Program-made: the position numbers and the translations under genes | The notes under the pieces: generated by a model | The model's input: the letters and a program-made list of their open reading frames with translations, nothing else | Told to the model about the DNA's origin: nothing | Database searches by the model: none | In this document: piece by piece, positions 1 through 12,171 of the stretch | How positions within the stretch are numbered: the stretch's first letter is position 1 | How the letters are laid out: the number at the start of each line of letters is the position of its first letter | Assembly (NCBI GenBank): GCA_958510825.1 | Contig: OY294046.1 | Location: forward strand, 49,457,794-49,521,793 | Reading direction: 5' to 3' | Origin: Brachypterus glaber | Taxonomy: Eukaryota; Arthropoda; Insecta; Coleoptera; Kateretidae | Length of the DNA: 64,000 nt

Positions 1-1091
1 TACCACTCTCCCGCTTGCTTGCACTCTACTGAGTAAACATTGTCTACAGTACAGTTCTGTCACTTAAATAGCAGCATCTGTCAAGAAACTCAAGGGTGAT
101 CCAAGGTACACTATGATCACGGTACAACAGTCTCCCCTATTATTAAAAAAATCAAAAAAAAAAAATTTTATAGTACCTACTTACTCATTTTTAACAGTAG
201 GCTTATCGTATTTTCAGTTGTTTTAATGGTTCATTTTGCATCCTGTAAGGTTCAAGCAAATAAATTTGTGGCCTTTTTGTGATGATGCTCCTCGTTTAGT
301 TGTCTTTATCGTTCCGGTACAATTTAATTTATTTAATCTAAACAAAATGTTTTGTTTTCGCAACTATGACTTTTGAACGCGTTAATATATTAACTTGAAA
401 TTTGGACCACATATACATTGTATATTATATATTGTATATTATACCACATATAAATTGTATATTAAATATTGTATATTATACAATACTGTATCAACAATCT
501 TTTAATTTTTTTTTATTATTATTTTAATGTGTCTAGGGGACCTAGTAGGAGGGCAATATTAATAAGAAGTGGGTAAATATAGACAATTTTAGACGAATTT
601 TCGCTGTGTAAATGTCAAAAAGTTGTTAATATTTCAACTAGATTTAGGTGGGGAGCAATAAAAAAAATTTTTTGAAGGAGATCAACCTAATATTTCTTAG
701 TGAAATCTTGTAAGGAAAGTGGATTTTTTTAATATTTTTAAAAAATTTGATATTTTGATGCCTAGGGGGTGGGCCACGTGACTCCCCATGCCACCTATGA
801 CCATGACTTTCATTAAGCAACTAACCTAGATTATTTTAAACCCTTTATGCATTTATAATACGTGATTCCAATCATTTTTGAAAAAGTATATGCATTTTAC
901 AAGAAAATGCTTTTTTGCTGGTAGCGTCGCGACGTCTAGGAATTGTTCGAGTTTGCCAAATTTTTTTCTGAAGCTTTTTTTTTATAGGGGAAAATAAAAT
1001 AAGGGGGTAGCCCGTTAACATTTTAAATTTTCGCATTTTAAGAAGCACCCTACTGAACACCTTTTGGTGTAATCCACGCATAATAATTTTG
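1..1091. other. AT-rich non-coding stretch
   Basis: No gene is visible. Around 361-400 there is a degraded copy of the 'cttttgaacg...cttgaaattt' core found in the A-family elements further along, and 640-830 has a G-rich/C-rich pairing similar to their interior. It is probably an old A-like fragment. The short reading frames here are AT-rich chance frames. Confidence 0.5.
406..479. repeat. Tandem repeat, two 37-bp units
   Basis: Two adjacent 37-bp copies (406-442 and 443-479), each starting ACCACATATA and ending TTGTATATTAT, differ at only a few positions. They are almost pure A/T, as expected for replication slippage. Confidence 0.8.
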
Positions 1092-2522
1092 AATTATTAC
1101 TAGACATCGGATTTTAGCGAGTCGTGACGTCACAATGCATAGCCGGGTACAAAAAGTTAACAAATTCATATTAATTTTATAAAAATGTTTAATATGTTGC
1201 CAAACTACTACATTGCCAAAGAAAATTATGTAAATATGAAAATCCCGTAACCTTTTATTTAAGTAAAAAAAATAAAAAAAATACAATTCTGAAATTTACG
1301 ATTTAGTTGGGCTCTTTAATAATCCAAATTTAATTTTATAGTATTGTGGCATGGTGGCTGGGTATTACTTTTACCAAGTTAAAAAAAATCTGCCTGGCCA
1401 ATCGTTTTTTATTCGCAATAAAAGGTCACGTGACGAACTTGTGACTATAATAAATTTTGTATTTTTTTACTTACTTTAAATATTAAATTGTCCTTGCTCC
1501 TCATCTCCTTTATGGGTTTTTGTATTCACATGTCTTAAAATATTAGTTTTTTTTCCCAGTTTAAGTCTTTTTTACAAAATGTGCAGTGTAAAATATTGCC
1601 GTCGAACTCTATTCTAGATAATCTTCAATCCACGATTTAACGTTGTAAGCAATGGTTTTACGAACAGGGATTTAACTAATGAAATGAACGGTGACAAATG
1701 AATATTAGATTAGGCCCAATAGGTATATTAGAAATGAAAGTTAGAGCAAAAAAAGAAATTAATTCGCATTACTAAGTTAAACGAAATGACTCAATTTACT
1801 TGCAATAAAAATTTTGTTTCCGCATGCGCGTGATTCTAACCAATAAAATAACGTACATGGTTGATCTTACATTTCACTTATTTCGTCGCACGCACACGGA
1901 AACAAGTTTAGAGCTTTTAGATCTCTGCAGAGTAAATGTTTATAACGAGTTCAAATAGATTTCACCTTCCAGTCACCTCGTCACAAATTGAATTAAACAC
2001 AAAAAGATTTCGTCGGTAGTTTGTTTTTTCTACAAACACTATATAAACATAGTTGTGTTAATTAAAATAACTTATTTTGTATTTTGTTTATATTCTATTT
2101 ATAATATGAAAAACAAAATATTTGAGTAAAAATAATAATTTCGAAACATTTTTCCCAAGTTAAAAACGTCACGTGAGCTGTTATTTCGAATAGGACTGGC
2201 CAGGCATTGTTTAACTTGATAAAAGTAATAGGGTCATACCTACACACCTACACACCTACCCAGCCACCATCTTACAATACTATTAAATAAAATTTGCATT
2301 ATTTTTAAAGTCCAACTAAATCAAAATTTTCGGATGTTTATTTTTTTTTAAATTTTCTTTTACTTAAATAAAAACGTTAGGGGATTTTCATAATATTTAT
2401 ATACTTTTCTTTGTAAATGTAGTAGTTTGATAGTTTATAAAACATTTTTATAAAATTATTATTAATTTGTTGTACCCGGCTATGGATTTTGACTCGGTAA
2501 AATCCGATCTCTAATTATTACC
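1092..2522. mobile_element. Foldback element, about 1.43 kb with about 360-bp arms
   Basis: The left arm (1092-1450) pairs with the inverse of 2160-2522. Matching landmarks are CGGATTTTA, TAGCCGGGTACAA, GATTTAGTTGG, ATGGTGGCTGGGTA, GCCTGGCCA and the TCACGTGAC box. The arms have drifted and carry indels, including a small repeat of CACACCTA near 2242 in the right arm only. The roughly 700-bp middle has no coding potential. It is a non-autonomous foldback or large-TIR DNA element of unknown superfamily; no clear target duplication was found. Confidence 0.75.
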
Positions 2523-4462
2523 TTTTTATAGCGCAGATTTAGGTAATTTAAGCAAAGCACAGTAAAGATACACGTTGTTTATTTATATTTTTCTAGATAT
2601 TTTATATACAAGGCATTAAAATTTTTTTTTGATTAGTATTTTTTTAGCAAATCAGCAGAATTTAATAGCCTGAGTAAATAATAATTGTCAGCCATAAAAA
2701 CAATTTATTTAGTTTAGAAAATTACACCGAGATATGTACATTTTTTGCGAGTTTAGTTAGTTTCTGGTCTTATGGGTTTGGACTTTAGACATAGACAAGT
2801 TTTGTGAAGTGCGGGTTATAGATTTTAATTAAATTTATCCAGTTTTGTTTAAAGTTTTTAGTTTTAAGAAATCCACCAATCACAAAGTTTTATTTTGCTT
2901 TCTCATTTTGAATGCCTCCCCCCACTTATCTTGAAATCAAAAAAGTTGCATATTTAATGGATTTAAAATACAATAAGAAAGTTATCTATCTGTCGTTAAA
3001 ATCAAATGGACAGGAAACAGTGAATAGTACCATTTCATCCTTTTTGGGAATCATCAGCACTGTGTATACTGTATGTTGCTAATATCACTAAGCAACACGG
3101 TTTCTTGCCCTGATTGAGTCATATGTTTTTTAACTAATTTTGGGTCGCTGAGGCTGGCCTGGCCTCAGAATATTTCTATTACGTAAGGTTTCTGAGAAAA
3201 ATGAGATAAAAGTGGTAAAAAAATCATTATTTTAGCCCTCTTTTGTTTTAAAATCATGGGAGATAAAAATTTCTGAAGAGAAATTTAGATTCGGCGGCTC
3301 AATATTAGTTAAAAAATACCCAACTTAGAATATGGAAACTTTAAATTCATAGGTAGAATAAATAGGGATATTATGGAAAAAAATATTAAAAAAATTGATC
3401 CTGTAACAAAACTAAGTAGGGGTGGAGGGTAAGGAGAGGGGTGCATAAGGGGACAAGCTTATCGCCACGTACTCATGCTAAAAATCGTCAAAAATCATCA
3501 CTAGGGGGTAATACGGTTCTTATATAATAAAGTAACATTTTTATGATGTAGAACCATTAAAAAAACGACAAAAAATACGCAATATTTTTTTTATAAATTA
3601 TTTTTAAATTGGCATAATTGCCTTTACTAAAATTTAAAAAATAAGATGTGCTGGATTTTTTTCAAGGTCAAATTCGGATTTCTTCGCCTTTAAATTGATA
3701 AGAAAAATATATTTTTTGGGCTCGGGAATGAAGTTTACACTGTGTGCTTTAATTTTATTTCTTTTTCAATTATTTACTTTTTACGAACAAACTAAACAAA
3801 ATAAAAATACATTTGTATAAATATTTTTGTAGAGAATTTTATTGTCTACAAATTAAGCCCTATAAAAATTTTATACAAATTTGATAGTTTTGGCACAAAT
3901 GAGCAATTAAGTAGGTCTGTACTTTCATTTTAGGCTTTTTATTTTTTTTTTGGCGTAAGTAGGTAGAAGTAGGTCCTTGGCATATATATTTTTGAATTCC
4001 TCGTATTTTTTTTAATATACCCTAAAATTTTCAAAATCCTACTCGTTTTTTTAAACATTTTGGAAAAAAACGTCATTATTTCCTGGAGTTATATCTCAAA
4101 AATTTTAGGTGCTGGAATTTTTCCAAGCTTAGATTCGGATTCTATGCCCTCGAATTAGTAAAAAAAATTGACTTTCCGATCGGGGCAAAATAAAAAGTTG
4201 CGATTTGTTGCCTAGTGTATTCAAATAAAACGTTAGATAGATATAAAAGCATGGTGCCATCTATTGATGTGGTCACTGTTATCTGTTTACTTGTTCTCAA
4301 AAGGCAAATTGACACAATTTAGGGTGTACAGTAACGTGCATTCAAAATGCCACGGACCTAAACCATTATATGAACCTTTAGTCGGTTATTTATATAAAAT
4401 ACAATAGTTGCATATTTCACTTTTTTGTTGAAGAAAAAAGTTACATATTTCATGGATTCAAA
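2523..4462. other. Non-coding, no clear element
   Basis: Nothing coding is seen. Two diverged related blocks lie near 3640-3730 and 4080-4200: each has 'gctgga-tttttc-aag', then 'attcggatt', then an 'aaattgataag/gaattagtaaa' segment. They look like decayed copies of one repeat. Confidence 0.4.
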
Positions 4463-4695
4463 TACAGGGTGGCCCAGAAAGACTGTGACTGGCTAAAATC
4501 GATTTTTTACGTAGAAAACTAAACTTAAAAGCAGTGTTGACATTTGCACGTAAAACGCCAAGCGATATTCTTTTGTCCAGTACTGCCAACCCAAAATAAA
4601 AAAAAGTACCAACCTGTTATGAACACACAAAATGCGTGTGATTATGAGCTTATAAGAGTCGCAAAATAGAAAAAATATTTTATACGGTTCGTTTT
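4463..4695 (+). repeat. Solo mariner-like terminus plus dispersed repeat T, copy 1
   Basis: TA followed by CAGGGTGGCCCA at 4465 matches the end of the mariner-like element at 52289, but no partner end lies nearby, so it is a solo end. The following stretch 4496-4690 is repeated at 40610-40805. Shared landmarks are GTAGAAAACTAAACTTAAAAG, AACGCCAAGCGAT, TGCCAACCCAAA and the hairpin ACACGCAAAATGCGTGT. It is non-coding. Confidence 0.6.
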
Positions 4696-5333
4696 TTGAT
4701 TATTGATTTTAGTAATTAACAATCTATCCAGCGGTTAACCATAAATCTGTGTATACTCAACAAAATTTAATGATGTTATTTTGAATAAACCTTGTTTTTA
4801 AAGTTTTTATATTTAAAGGTTATACGCGCAATAATAAATTAATTTTTACTGTTAAAAAGAAAGTTAAAAATATAACAAATTAGTATCACGTACTTATAAG
4901 TACATGTTTTGTGTCGATTTGTTGTTTATTACATAAAAAAATTAACGCATTAGTAAAGTTACGCTAAATATTAGGTTATAAAACTGCAGCGAAAAGTAAA
5001 AGTGATTTTGGTGAAATGTTCAAGGAAGTGCTACTAAAAAATTTTAACGAGGGGAATTTGCACTTGTCCAAAATAAAGGTTAGTGATAGTTTTATGAAGC
5101 AAAGTATTCGTTGATATCACGCTGGAGCAATCCCTTCGAATTGCGAAATTGATTTTCACCGGGGTTTTATCATGTGTAGTTTTACTCAAAAACATACCCT
5201 ATTTTTTTCGCGTCTCTAAAATTTTATCTTGTCCCAGAGACCCGTTTTTCCTGAATTTAACCTAATTATAAAACTTGCCTGATTTAAATTTTCCGCACGA
5301 TATGCCTAAAACGTTTTACAAACACCCTAAATA

Positions 5334-5758
5334 CACGGAAAGAAATTAGTGGGCTCTGCGCTATACATTATAAGATATTTGGTAACAGTGGCAAATAATA
5401 GTGATTTAAGCTATAGATTATAAGGGACACAATAACTAATAATGTTAAAAATAAATTGGAAACGATTATATATATTACAGACACGATTATATTTATTACA
5501 GGCACTATTATAAATTTACAGAAATTTTATTATATTATAAAAATTATTAGCACGGACAATAATTAAATCTATTTAAGCTATAAATGCCATACTATTTGTT
5601 ATATTTTATTATTCACTAAACAATTAAAGTATTTCATATAAATTTTTACACTGACTGCCATAATTGTAAGAGAAAGCCTTGTATTTATATAATAAGCGAT
5701 TATAATTTGTTTGGTATGTGTGTTATAGCGCTCCTAGCTATAATTTTTTTTTTCCGTG
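5334..5758. mobile_element. Element W: 425-bp MITE with TA duplication
   Basis: It starts CACGGAAAGAAA and ends TTTTTTTCCGTG, flanked on both sides by TA. Just inside, CTGCGCTATA on the left pairs with TATAGCGCTCC on the right. Size, ends and TA target suggest a non-autonomous Tc1/mariner-type element. The interior is AT-rich and non-coding. Confidence 0.7.
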
Positions 5759-5811
5759 TATTCTAAGTGGGTGAAAAAGCATTTGGAAAATTTTTGACAA
5801 ATATATATATA

Positions 5812-6984
5812 CACGGTGTATTTGAAATAGCGTCGGAAATTTTAACAGATGATTCTACATCATAAAATATGAAAAAAAGTTTCTACAAACATATGTCTAA
5901 AAATGCGTCATAAGGGAGCTACGCCCCTTTGAAAGTGGCTAAAAAAATCGGTTTTTATTTAATAACTCAGGAACCCTTTGAGATATATCAACGAGATTTT
6001 GCACGTCAACTAATCCTACCAAGGCCCGTTTTTATGTGTTATTTTCATGTACTTATTTCAACCAGGGGTGTGCGAAACGGGGGGGCTCATCAGTTTTTTG
6101 TCCCAAACTTTTTTCTGTGTAACTTTTTTGCAATTTTATTTTTGAAATATGATTCCTCAGGTCAAAATACATAAAAAAGGTACTCTTGTTGTAATACTGT
6201 AGGATTAACCGTTTTCGAGAAAAATTCATTTGAAGGTGAAATTCCACGGTTCGAGGACGAAAACTTAAATACTAAAATGTTTAAAACTAAAATTTTAATG
6301 ATACAGGGCGAATGTACATTAAAAACTAAGAAAAAAACCTCATATACAGGTACTTCCAAAAATCAATCCTAATGGAGCTATGGTCTCCTAAATATGCACC
6401 ATTTTTAAAGGGCTATGGTAGCTTTAAAAGCGTTTTTTCGACCTACATGTATGGAAACTTTTTTTCTTAGTTTTTGATGTGGAATAACATTACAGCATTA
6501 AAATTTTGGTTTTCGACATTAAGGTATTTAATTTTTCGTCCTCGAACCGTGAAATTTCACCTTCAAATGAACTTTTCTCGAAAACGGTTAATCCTACAGC
6601 ATTACAACAAGAGTACCTTTTTATGTATTTTGACCTGAGGAATCATATTTAAAAAATAAAATTGCAAAAAAGTTACACAGAAAAAAGTTTGGGACAAAAA
6701 ACTGATAAGTCGCCCCCGTTTCGCACACCCCTGGTTTAAATAAGTACGTGAAAATGACATGCAAAAATGGGCCTTATTAGGATTAATTCACGTGCAAAAC
6801 CTCGTTAACATATCTCAAAGGGTTCCTTAGTTATTAAATAAAAACCGATTTTTTTAGCCAATTTCAAAGGGGCGTAGCTCCCTTATGACGCATTTTTAGA
6901 CATATGTTTATGGGAACTTTTTGTCATATTTTATCATGTAGAATCACCTGTTAAAATTTCCTACGCTATTTCAAATACACCCTG
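5812..6984. mobile_element. Element D1: near-complete palindromic element, 1.17 kb, TA-flanked
   Basis: Left end CACGGTGTATTTGAAATAGC and right end GCTATTTCAAATACACCCTG are inverted, with TA on each side (5810-5811, 6985-6986). The pairing continues for more than 550 bp per arm, including the GGGAGCTACGCCCCTTTGAA, AATCGGTTTTTATTTAATAA and GAGGACGAAAA blocks, with a centre near 6400. Short open frames (for example 5929-6174) read through arm sequence repeated in other copies and are not genes. Other copies or relatives lie at 26753-27376 and inside 60441-61731. Confidence 0.85.
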
Positions 6985-7279
6985 TATACCTATTATATGG
7001 AAGTGAAATGAATAGAAGGGTTAAAAATTTTTGTCAGTGTCTAACCCAAGAGCGGTTTGAGCTCTAAATTCTTTGTGGAAGTTTTCGGATAGGATTGATT
7101 CCTGACTGTATATTTATATGAAAATCAATAAAAAATGATTTATTGTTTATAGGAATTTTTAGTAGGTGAAATATTACCATATTATTATGATATTTTAGCA
7201 TATTTATGTAATATTCATCTTGTTGTTTTATCATACTCTTCACATTACAGCTAGATTAATTTTTAACATTTTTTTTGTC

Positions 7280-7770
7280 TATATTTGACATCTCTTTTAA
7301 AATTTTTTAAAAAGCATTAATAGGATTTATCAAGGTGGGCATTGAAATCGTACATTTTACAACATAGTTTGATTTAGTTTGACAGATAAGGATTAATTTT
7401 TAAAGTAAGGTTAGGTATTTGTCAAAATCAAAACACATCAAAGCAAAAACATAGTATCCGCTTTGATTTTTTTTTTCTAAAAATTAAAATTAGTAAAACA
7501 AAGTTTATCGGAAAAATAAAAAAACCTAATTTACATAACTTTTCTAATTATAAAGCATCATAAGAATAATTTCAATAGTACAATATAGAAAACTAACAAA
7601 AAAATCAGTACTTACTGTATTTTACCCTAGACAGTTTTTGTCAAAAGCTTAATCCAACTTTTAAAATCTCTTGTCAAAATGATTTTGCAAAATTTACGAT
7701 TTCAATGCCTCCCTCCCTTGATAAAACCTATTAATGCTTTTCAAAAAATTTCAAATGCTGATCTCTAGGG
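7280..7770. mobile_element. Foldback element V
   Basis: Left arm 7280-7425 and right arm 7620-7770 are inverted copies sharing AAAAGCATTAATAGG, TTATCAAGG and GGCATTGAAATCGTA. The right arm has a few extra bases in the G/C run. The middle is A/T-rich and non-coding. Immediately to the right, TAGAGTAAAATTTATT (7776-7791) is inverted at 7814-7829, forming a second small hairpin. Confidence 0.65.
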
Positions 7771-8137
7771 CTTTAGAGTAAAATTTATTCAACGTATGTA
7801 CACGAAATAATAAATAAATTTTACTCTATACAGAGCGTGTCAAAAGTCAGCCCCCCCCCCCTATAACTTTTGAACGACTTAAAATATCAACTTGAAATTT
7901 AAAACGCTTAAATAACATAATTCAAATACTTTTTTGGTATATATTTGATATGCTTAGGGGGAAAAATTGAGACGGGTAGGGGGGAATATTTTTTTTTTTA
8001 ATAGAGAGTGGGGTCGTGTGACATATCATTTTAAAGCTTATAAAATTCTATATTTGCCCACAATTTTTTTTATTTTTGCGGATCAATTTTTTGCGGCTAT
8101 TATAAACCCCCAAAAATGGAAATTTTCGTCAACATTC

Positions 8138-9812
8138 AGGGTTCCCACCAACCCTGGAAAACCTTGAAAACCTGGAAAACGCATGGAATTTAGATCCCCA
8201 CCTGGAATACCTGGAATTTAACAGTTTTTCTTTAAAAACCCGTTTTTTACCTGGAATTTTGTAATAGCACCTGGAATTTAACATACGAAAATATAATTTG
8301 TTCAAGAAAAATTAAAACACTAGGCACAAAAATTAAAGGATATAAAAAAACATCCAAAATTATTAGGTGATTTTCAAAACTTGGCGAAAAATAGTCGTAG
8401 AGTACGTAATGATAAAAAAGCAAATTGAATTTTCGAGTCTCTAGTTTTAAGATCCTGAAAAATATTAAAATATTTTTATCATTGACCGTTTTTGAGTAAT
8501 CATAAAAAAATCAGCAGTAAAACAAATTTTTGCTTGCCTTTCAAAAAGTCCACGGTCTTCAATATTTTTTTCTTTGGGCTTGATTCTTTTTCTTTTATAC
8601 GATTTTTTTATGCGGCGTTAAAAGCAAAAATTTTAATTTGATAATTATTCGGGAACTAATGACCGTACAGAAAATTTGTTCTGAAAACTACAAAGTATCA
8701 TCTATAACTCTGTGGCGTTAAACTTTATTAGCAATTAGTGTGATACATATTACAATGGATTTTGAGGTATTTGCAAAATATTTCCAAACATTTTCGCCTG
8801 CGGCGCTAAACATAATAAGTTATAAACTAAATTAAATTGTTTGATATTTACAAATTTAAAAAATCTATATAAAATATTTTACTATTCCTTAAAACGACTT
8901 TTGTTTGATTAACGCAGTCGTCCCTCCGAAGTGACTGATCGATTTCGTGCTTTTTAGCACTCTTCAGAGCCACATATCGGTAGTAGGGACAACTACGAAA
9001 ATCAAATCCTTTCCATATATCTCTATATGGAGTTTAAAAATCGTTGTAAGGAATAGTAAAAACAGCTAGCGACATCTACTGCTAAAAGCAGAGACTGGAT
9101 AAACCTATCGACAGTTCAAAAAAGGGAGCAGTTATTGGTTTCAAGAACCTATTGCACGCTGTCGATAGGGGGCAGATTAATCAATGCCACGGTGGACAAT
9201 TGAATCCTAAACGCTAGGATATTAATTTAGTTTATTAATTCAGATACCACTGTAAAAGGTACCCTCCTAGCGTTTAGGATTTAATTGGCGGCAATGTCCA
9301 CCGTGGCATTGATTAATCTGCCGCCTATCGACAGCGTGCAATAGGTTCTTGAAACCAATAACTGCTTCCTTTTTTGGACTGTCGATAAGTTTATCCAGTC
9401 TCTGCTTTTAGCAGTAGATGTCGCTAGCTGTTTTTACTATTCCTTACAACGATTTTTAAACCATATAGAGATATATGGAAAGGATTTGATTTTCGTAGTT
9501 GTCCCTACTACCGATATGTGGCTCTGAAGAGTGCTAAAAAGCACGAAATCGATCAGTCACTTCGGAGGGACGACTGCGTTAATCAAACAAAAGACGTTTT
9601 AAGGAATAGTAAAATATTTTATATAATAAGTTATGTTTTAAGTTATGTAAAGTTTTATAAAAATAATTAGCTTAATTAGCCAAAATGTTTTTTTTTTGTT
9701 TAAAAATAATACTAAATATTATATACTAAAACTATTTTACTATACCTGGAATATTAGTCATTTTTACCTGGAAAACCTGGAAATTTGAATGTCAATGTTT
9801 GGTGGGAACTAT
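8138..9812. mobile_element. Element E: hAT-like non-autonomous element, 1.68 kb
   Basis: The ends are AGGGTTCCCACCAA and TTGGTGGGAACT. Subterminal copies of ACCTGGAAAACCTGGAA (and ACCTGGAATACC) occur at both ends. It interrupts A0: intact A copies read 'gtcaaaattcctctaaa' where this one has CAACATTC before and GACAATTC after E, consistent with an 8-bp duplication now carrying two mismatches. Eight-base duplications with short TIRs fit hAT. There is no transposase, and a large hairpin (8866-9625) sits inside. Confidence 0.65.
8866..9625. repeat. Foldback F: 760-bp inverted repeat with about 355-bp arms
   Basis: Left arm 8866-9221 and right arm 9268-9625 are near-identical inverted copies around a 46-bp loop. 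Each arm contains its own smaller TIR unit of about 180 bp bounded by ACTATTCCTTA and TAAGGAATAGT (8881-9058; mirrored at 9438-9610). Between those units lies an inner hairpin with CTAGCGACATCTACTGCT and CTATCGACAG. The high arm identity implies a recent origin or correction by conversion. Non-coding. Confidence 0.9.
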
Positions 9813-10011
9813 GACAATTCTTTAAAAAAATCAAACAATTTTTGAAAAATGGTTTATTTCATGATGCAAATACGTCAGTTATACTTTTAAACTAATTTTA
9901 AATAATATAAATAAAATTTTACAAAAAAAAACTTAAAATAGCGCGTTCTTTAGCAAAATAAAATTAAATTGATAAATGAAAAACTTTTAAAAAAATAAAA
10001 AATATATGGTC

Positions 10012-10190
10012 GCCTTGCTAACTTAAGACCTAGATCTAGTGTCCTTACTAAAATGGTGTATCACACGACCCCCTTTCCACAAGAAACGTTGGTGCCGGCT
10101 AGACTCAGTAACTTTGTACCCCTTTGCGAAGAGTATACACTATGGCATGCGAAGCATTTAATTTTTTCTGTGGCTTGTTTTTATTTATTC
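10012..10190 (+). repeat. Remnants: AGACCTAGATCTAG motif and a C-element tail
   Basis: The CTTGCTAACTTAAGACCTAG motif at 10015-10040 recurs at 11990-12047 and 29060-29104. At 10122-10186 a decayed copy of the C-element 3' tail (GAAGAGTATACACTATGGC...GGCTTGTTTTT) is recognisable. Nothing coding; 10191-10579 is plain AT-rich sequence. Confidence 0.45.
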
Positions 10191-10611
10191 ATAAATATGT
10201 ATTCAATATTAAAATTAAAATAAAAAAACGTGTTTTTTATTAATTTTATAAATTATATAATTTTGCATACAAAATAATTGTACCAGTTTAACTTTCTGTG
10301 AAGTAGACAACACGTAAAACAAGGCATGTATGTTTAGTTGCACAAGTATTGGCAAGATCTTGCAATTTAAATAAATAAGAGACGCCTTAATTTCTTATTT
10401 ATTACAATGACTATTTCTGAGACGAGAAAATTTACAAACTTTATTTGCAATTTAAAATTTGATTCCGCATTGTTTTTATATGAAATAGAAAACAATGATA
10501 AAATATAGAATAAAATATTATTCTTATTCTTATTTTATTATTTCAACTCATAATTTTATTATTTTTTCTACTTTATTATACTCGCGTGCACTAGAAGAGT
10601 GTAATACGGTA

Positions 10612-11538
10612 CCCAGATAGCACAAAGTGATACTATGTACGTCCAATGGACGTATGTTCATGGACGGCTGTATTTTCATAGGATGCCCTTTTTTTCTGTA
10701 TGGACGTCCCATGGATATCCGTTCAGGGTTCAGATGACACAACTATGGACATCCATAATGTCCGTTCGAACCATCCATCCAGCGACCACTGGACGTCATT
10801 AAGGCAATACTTCTGGCAACACCGCCGTCATTTGGTAGTCTTTCGTTTAGTTTACTCTTCTTCCGGTATATCCTGGGATAGGGAAGCGCGGTATTCCGTA
10901 GTATGTGTCGCACGGTAAAAATGGCGGCTTATTTGAAATTATTGTAAAATAATTAATAAATTAAATCAAACACTATAAAAATTAACTTTTATTTTGCCCT
11001 AGGTTTGTTTTAGTACCTAAATACAAATATGTATACGCATATATAGTTCTCCGCATGAAAGGAAGTCTCCGACCAAAGGGGGAGGAATCATTCGCGCCAT
11101 CTTCTTTCCGTCAAGAGCGTTATAAGGCGTGCGTGCCTACAACGGGCCTCCCACTTGCACACACATTCCAAACATATTTCCCGTAGCCACAGATCCGTGC
11201 GTCAAACTATAACTATAAAATAATGAACATAAACTCTAAAATTGACGTGTTTATTTGTTTATAATATGAAACTCACATATGTAACCGTATAAACCGTTTT
11301 ATTTTTAAATTAAATAAGTCGTATACAGAACGTCCGCGTGACAGTTTATATGGCACCACGAGAAATATAGCTTAAAAAATTTTGGCCGTAAAATGGACAC
11401 TGAATGGACGTCCACTAATAGTCGTACAAAGGATGTAAATATATGGACGTACATAGTACAACCATTATTAGTCCGTGGACCAATGTACTTAAAAGGGATC
11501 TAAAATAGACGTTCATCGGACGACCGGTGCTATATGGG
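10612..11538. mobile_element. Element G: 927-bp MITE with GGACGT subterminal repeats
   Basis: Short TIRs CCCAGATAGCAC and GTGCTATATGGG are flanked by TA on both sides. Both subterminal regions are crowded with variants of TGGACGTCCA (about a dozen at 10640-10800 and 11394-11520), a pattern expected of clustered transposase-binding sites. It interrupts C1 exactly after TACGGT. Uninterrupted C copies read straight through this point (for example 48994-49010), giving a paralogous empty site. The 10700-10918 open frame lies inside and is not a gene. Confidence 0.75.
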
Positions 11539-11968
11539 TAGCGTCGAATTTTCCAAAATCGTCAAAAAACATCGAAGACAAAAAATTCTAGTACACAAAT
11601 CAAAAAATAAGCAACTTTAAAAATATCCGTATGTCCGTCCGTCCATTCGTCTATCCGTCCTATGTCAAGTTTCTTGAAAACAGGATAACCCAAGAACAAA
11701 TAATTATTATCCTATCGACCTGAAATTAAAAAAAAAAATAATTTCTATGAGAGGAAGATCCCTATTGTTTTTGAAAATAATTCCTCCAAAAACAAAAAAG
11801 TTATTGGGGGTTTTACTTTTTAAATTTTTTTTTGTTTTTTGGAAAAACATTTTTTTTTAAGATAAAAAAATTGAATTTGTTTTTATTTTTTTTTCAAAAA
11901 CCTGTTAAAAGATGAACATTTTTATTTTTTTTTTATTTTTTTTTCTGTTTTAATGAACGTATGTATGC

Positions 11969-12047
11969 AGGTATACCTAGGGGCACTGGATCTAGGTCTT
12001 AGGTTAGCAAGGCGACAGACCTAGATCTAGTGTCCCTAGGTATACCT
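11969..12047. repeat. Palindromic insert with CTAGATCTAG motif
   Basis: GCAGGTATACCTAGG at the left pairs with CCTAGGTATACCTGC at the right; in between TAGGTCTTAGGTTAGCAAGG faces AGACCTAGATCTAGTG. The same motif occurs alone at 10015-10050 and as a perfect hairpin at 29060-29104. Confidence 0.7.
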
Positions 12048-12171
12048 GCAGAGGAAGTATTTTTTTTTTTGTTGACTAGATAGCAATATTTTATTTTGCC
12101 TTTTTAAATAATTTTAACTTGCGTTTAAGTATTTTGAGAAAATGCAATATACCATCCATGTGAAGAGTATA

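Larger units (their letters stand above)
7831..10085 (+). mobile_element. A-family element A0, split by element E and truncated
   Basis: The left end is CAGAGCGTGTCAAAAGTCA after TA at 7829-7830, followed by the family core (acttttgaacg...aacttgaaattt, a G-run, GGGGTCGTGTGA). This left part stops at 8137. The right part resumes at 9813 with the expected internal sequence and runs to TATCACACGACCCCCTTTCCA near 10083, but the right terminus is missing. A GCTAACTTAAGACCTAGATC motif block sits at 10012-10050. Non-coding. Confidence 0.7.

Noticed and set aside
1092..2522. Inverted repeat considered as a viral or plasmid origin
   Set aside because: No replication gene or iterons; structure matches the other non-coding foldbacks.
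5929..6359. Three overlapping frames of 64-81 codons
   Set aside because: They read through D1 arm sequence repeated at 26870 and near 61300; no conserved frame among copies.
10548..10918. Frames of 64 and 72 codons
   Set aside because: They come from the GGACGT subterminal repeats of element G and its flank.
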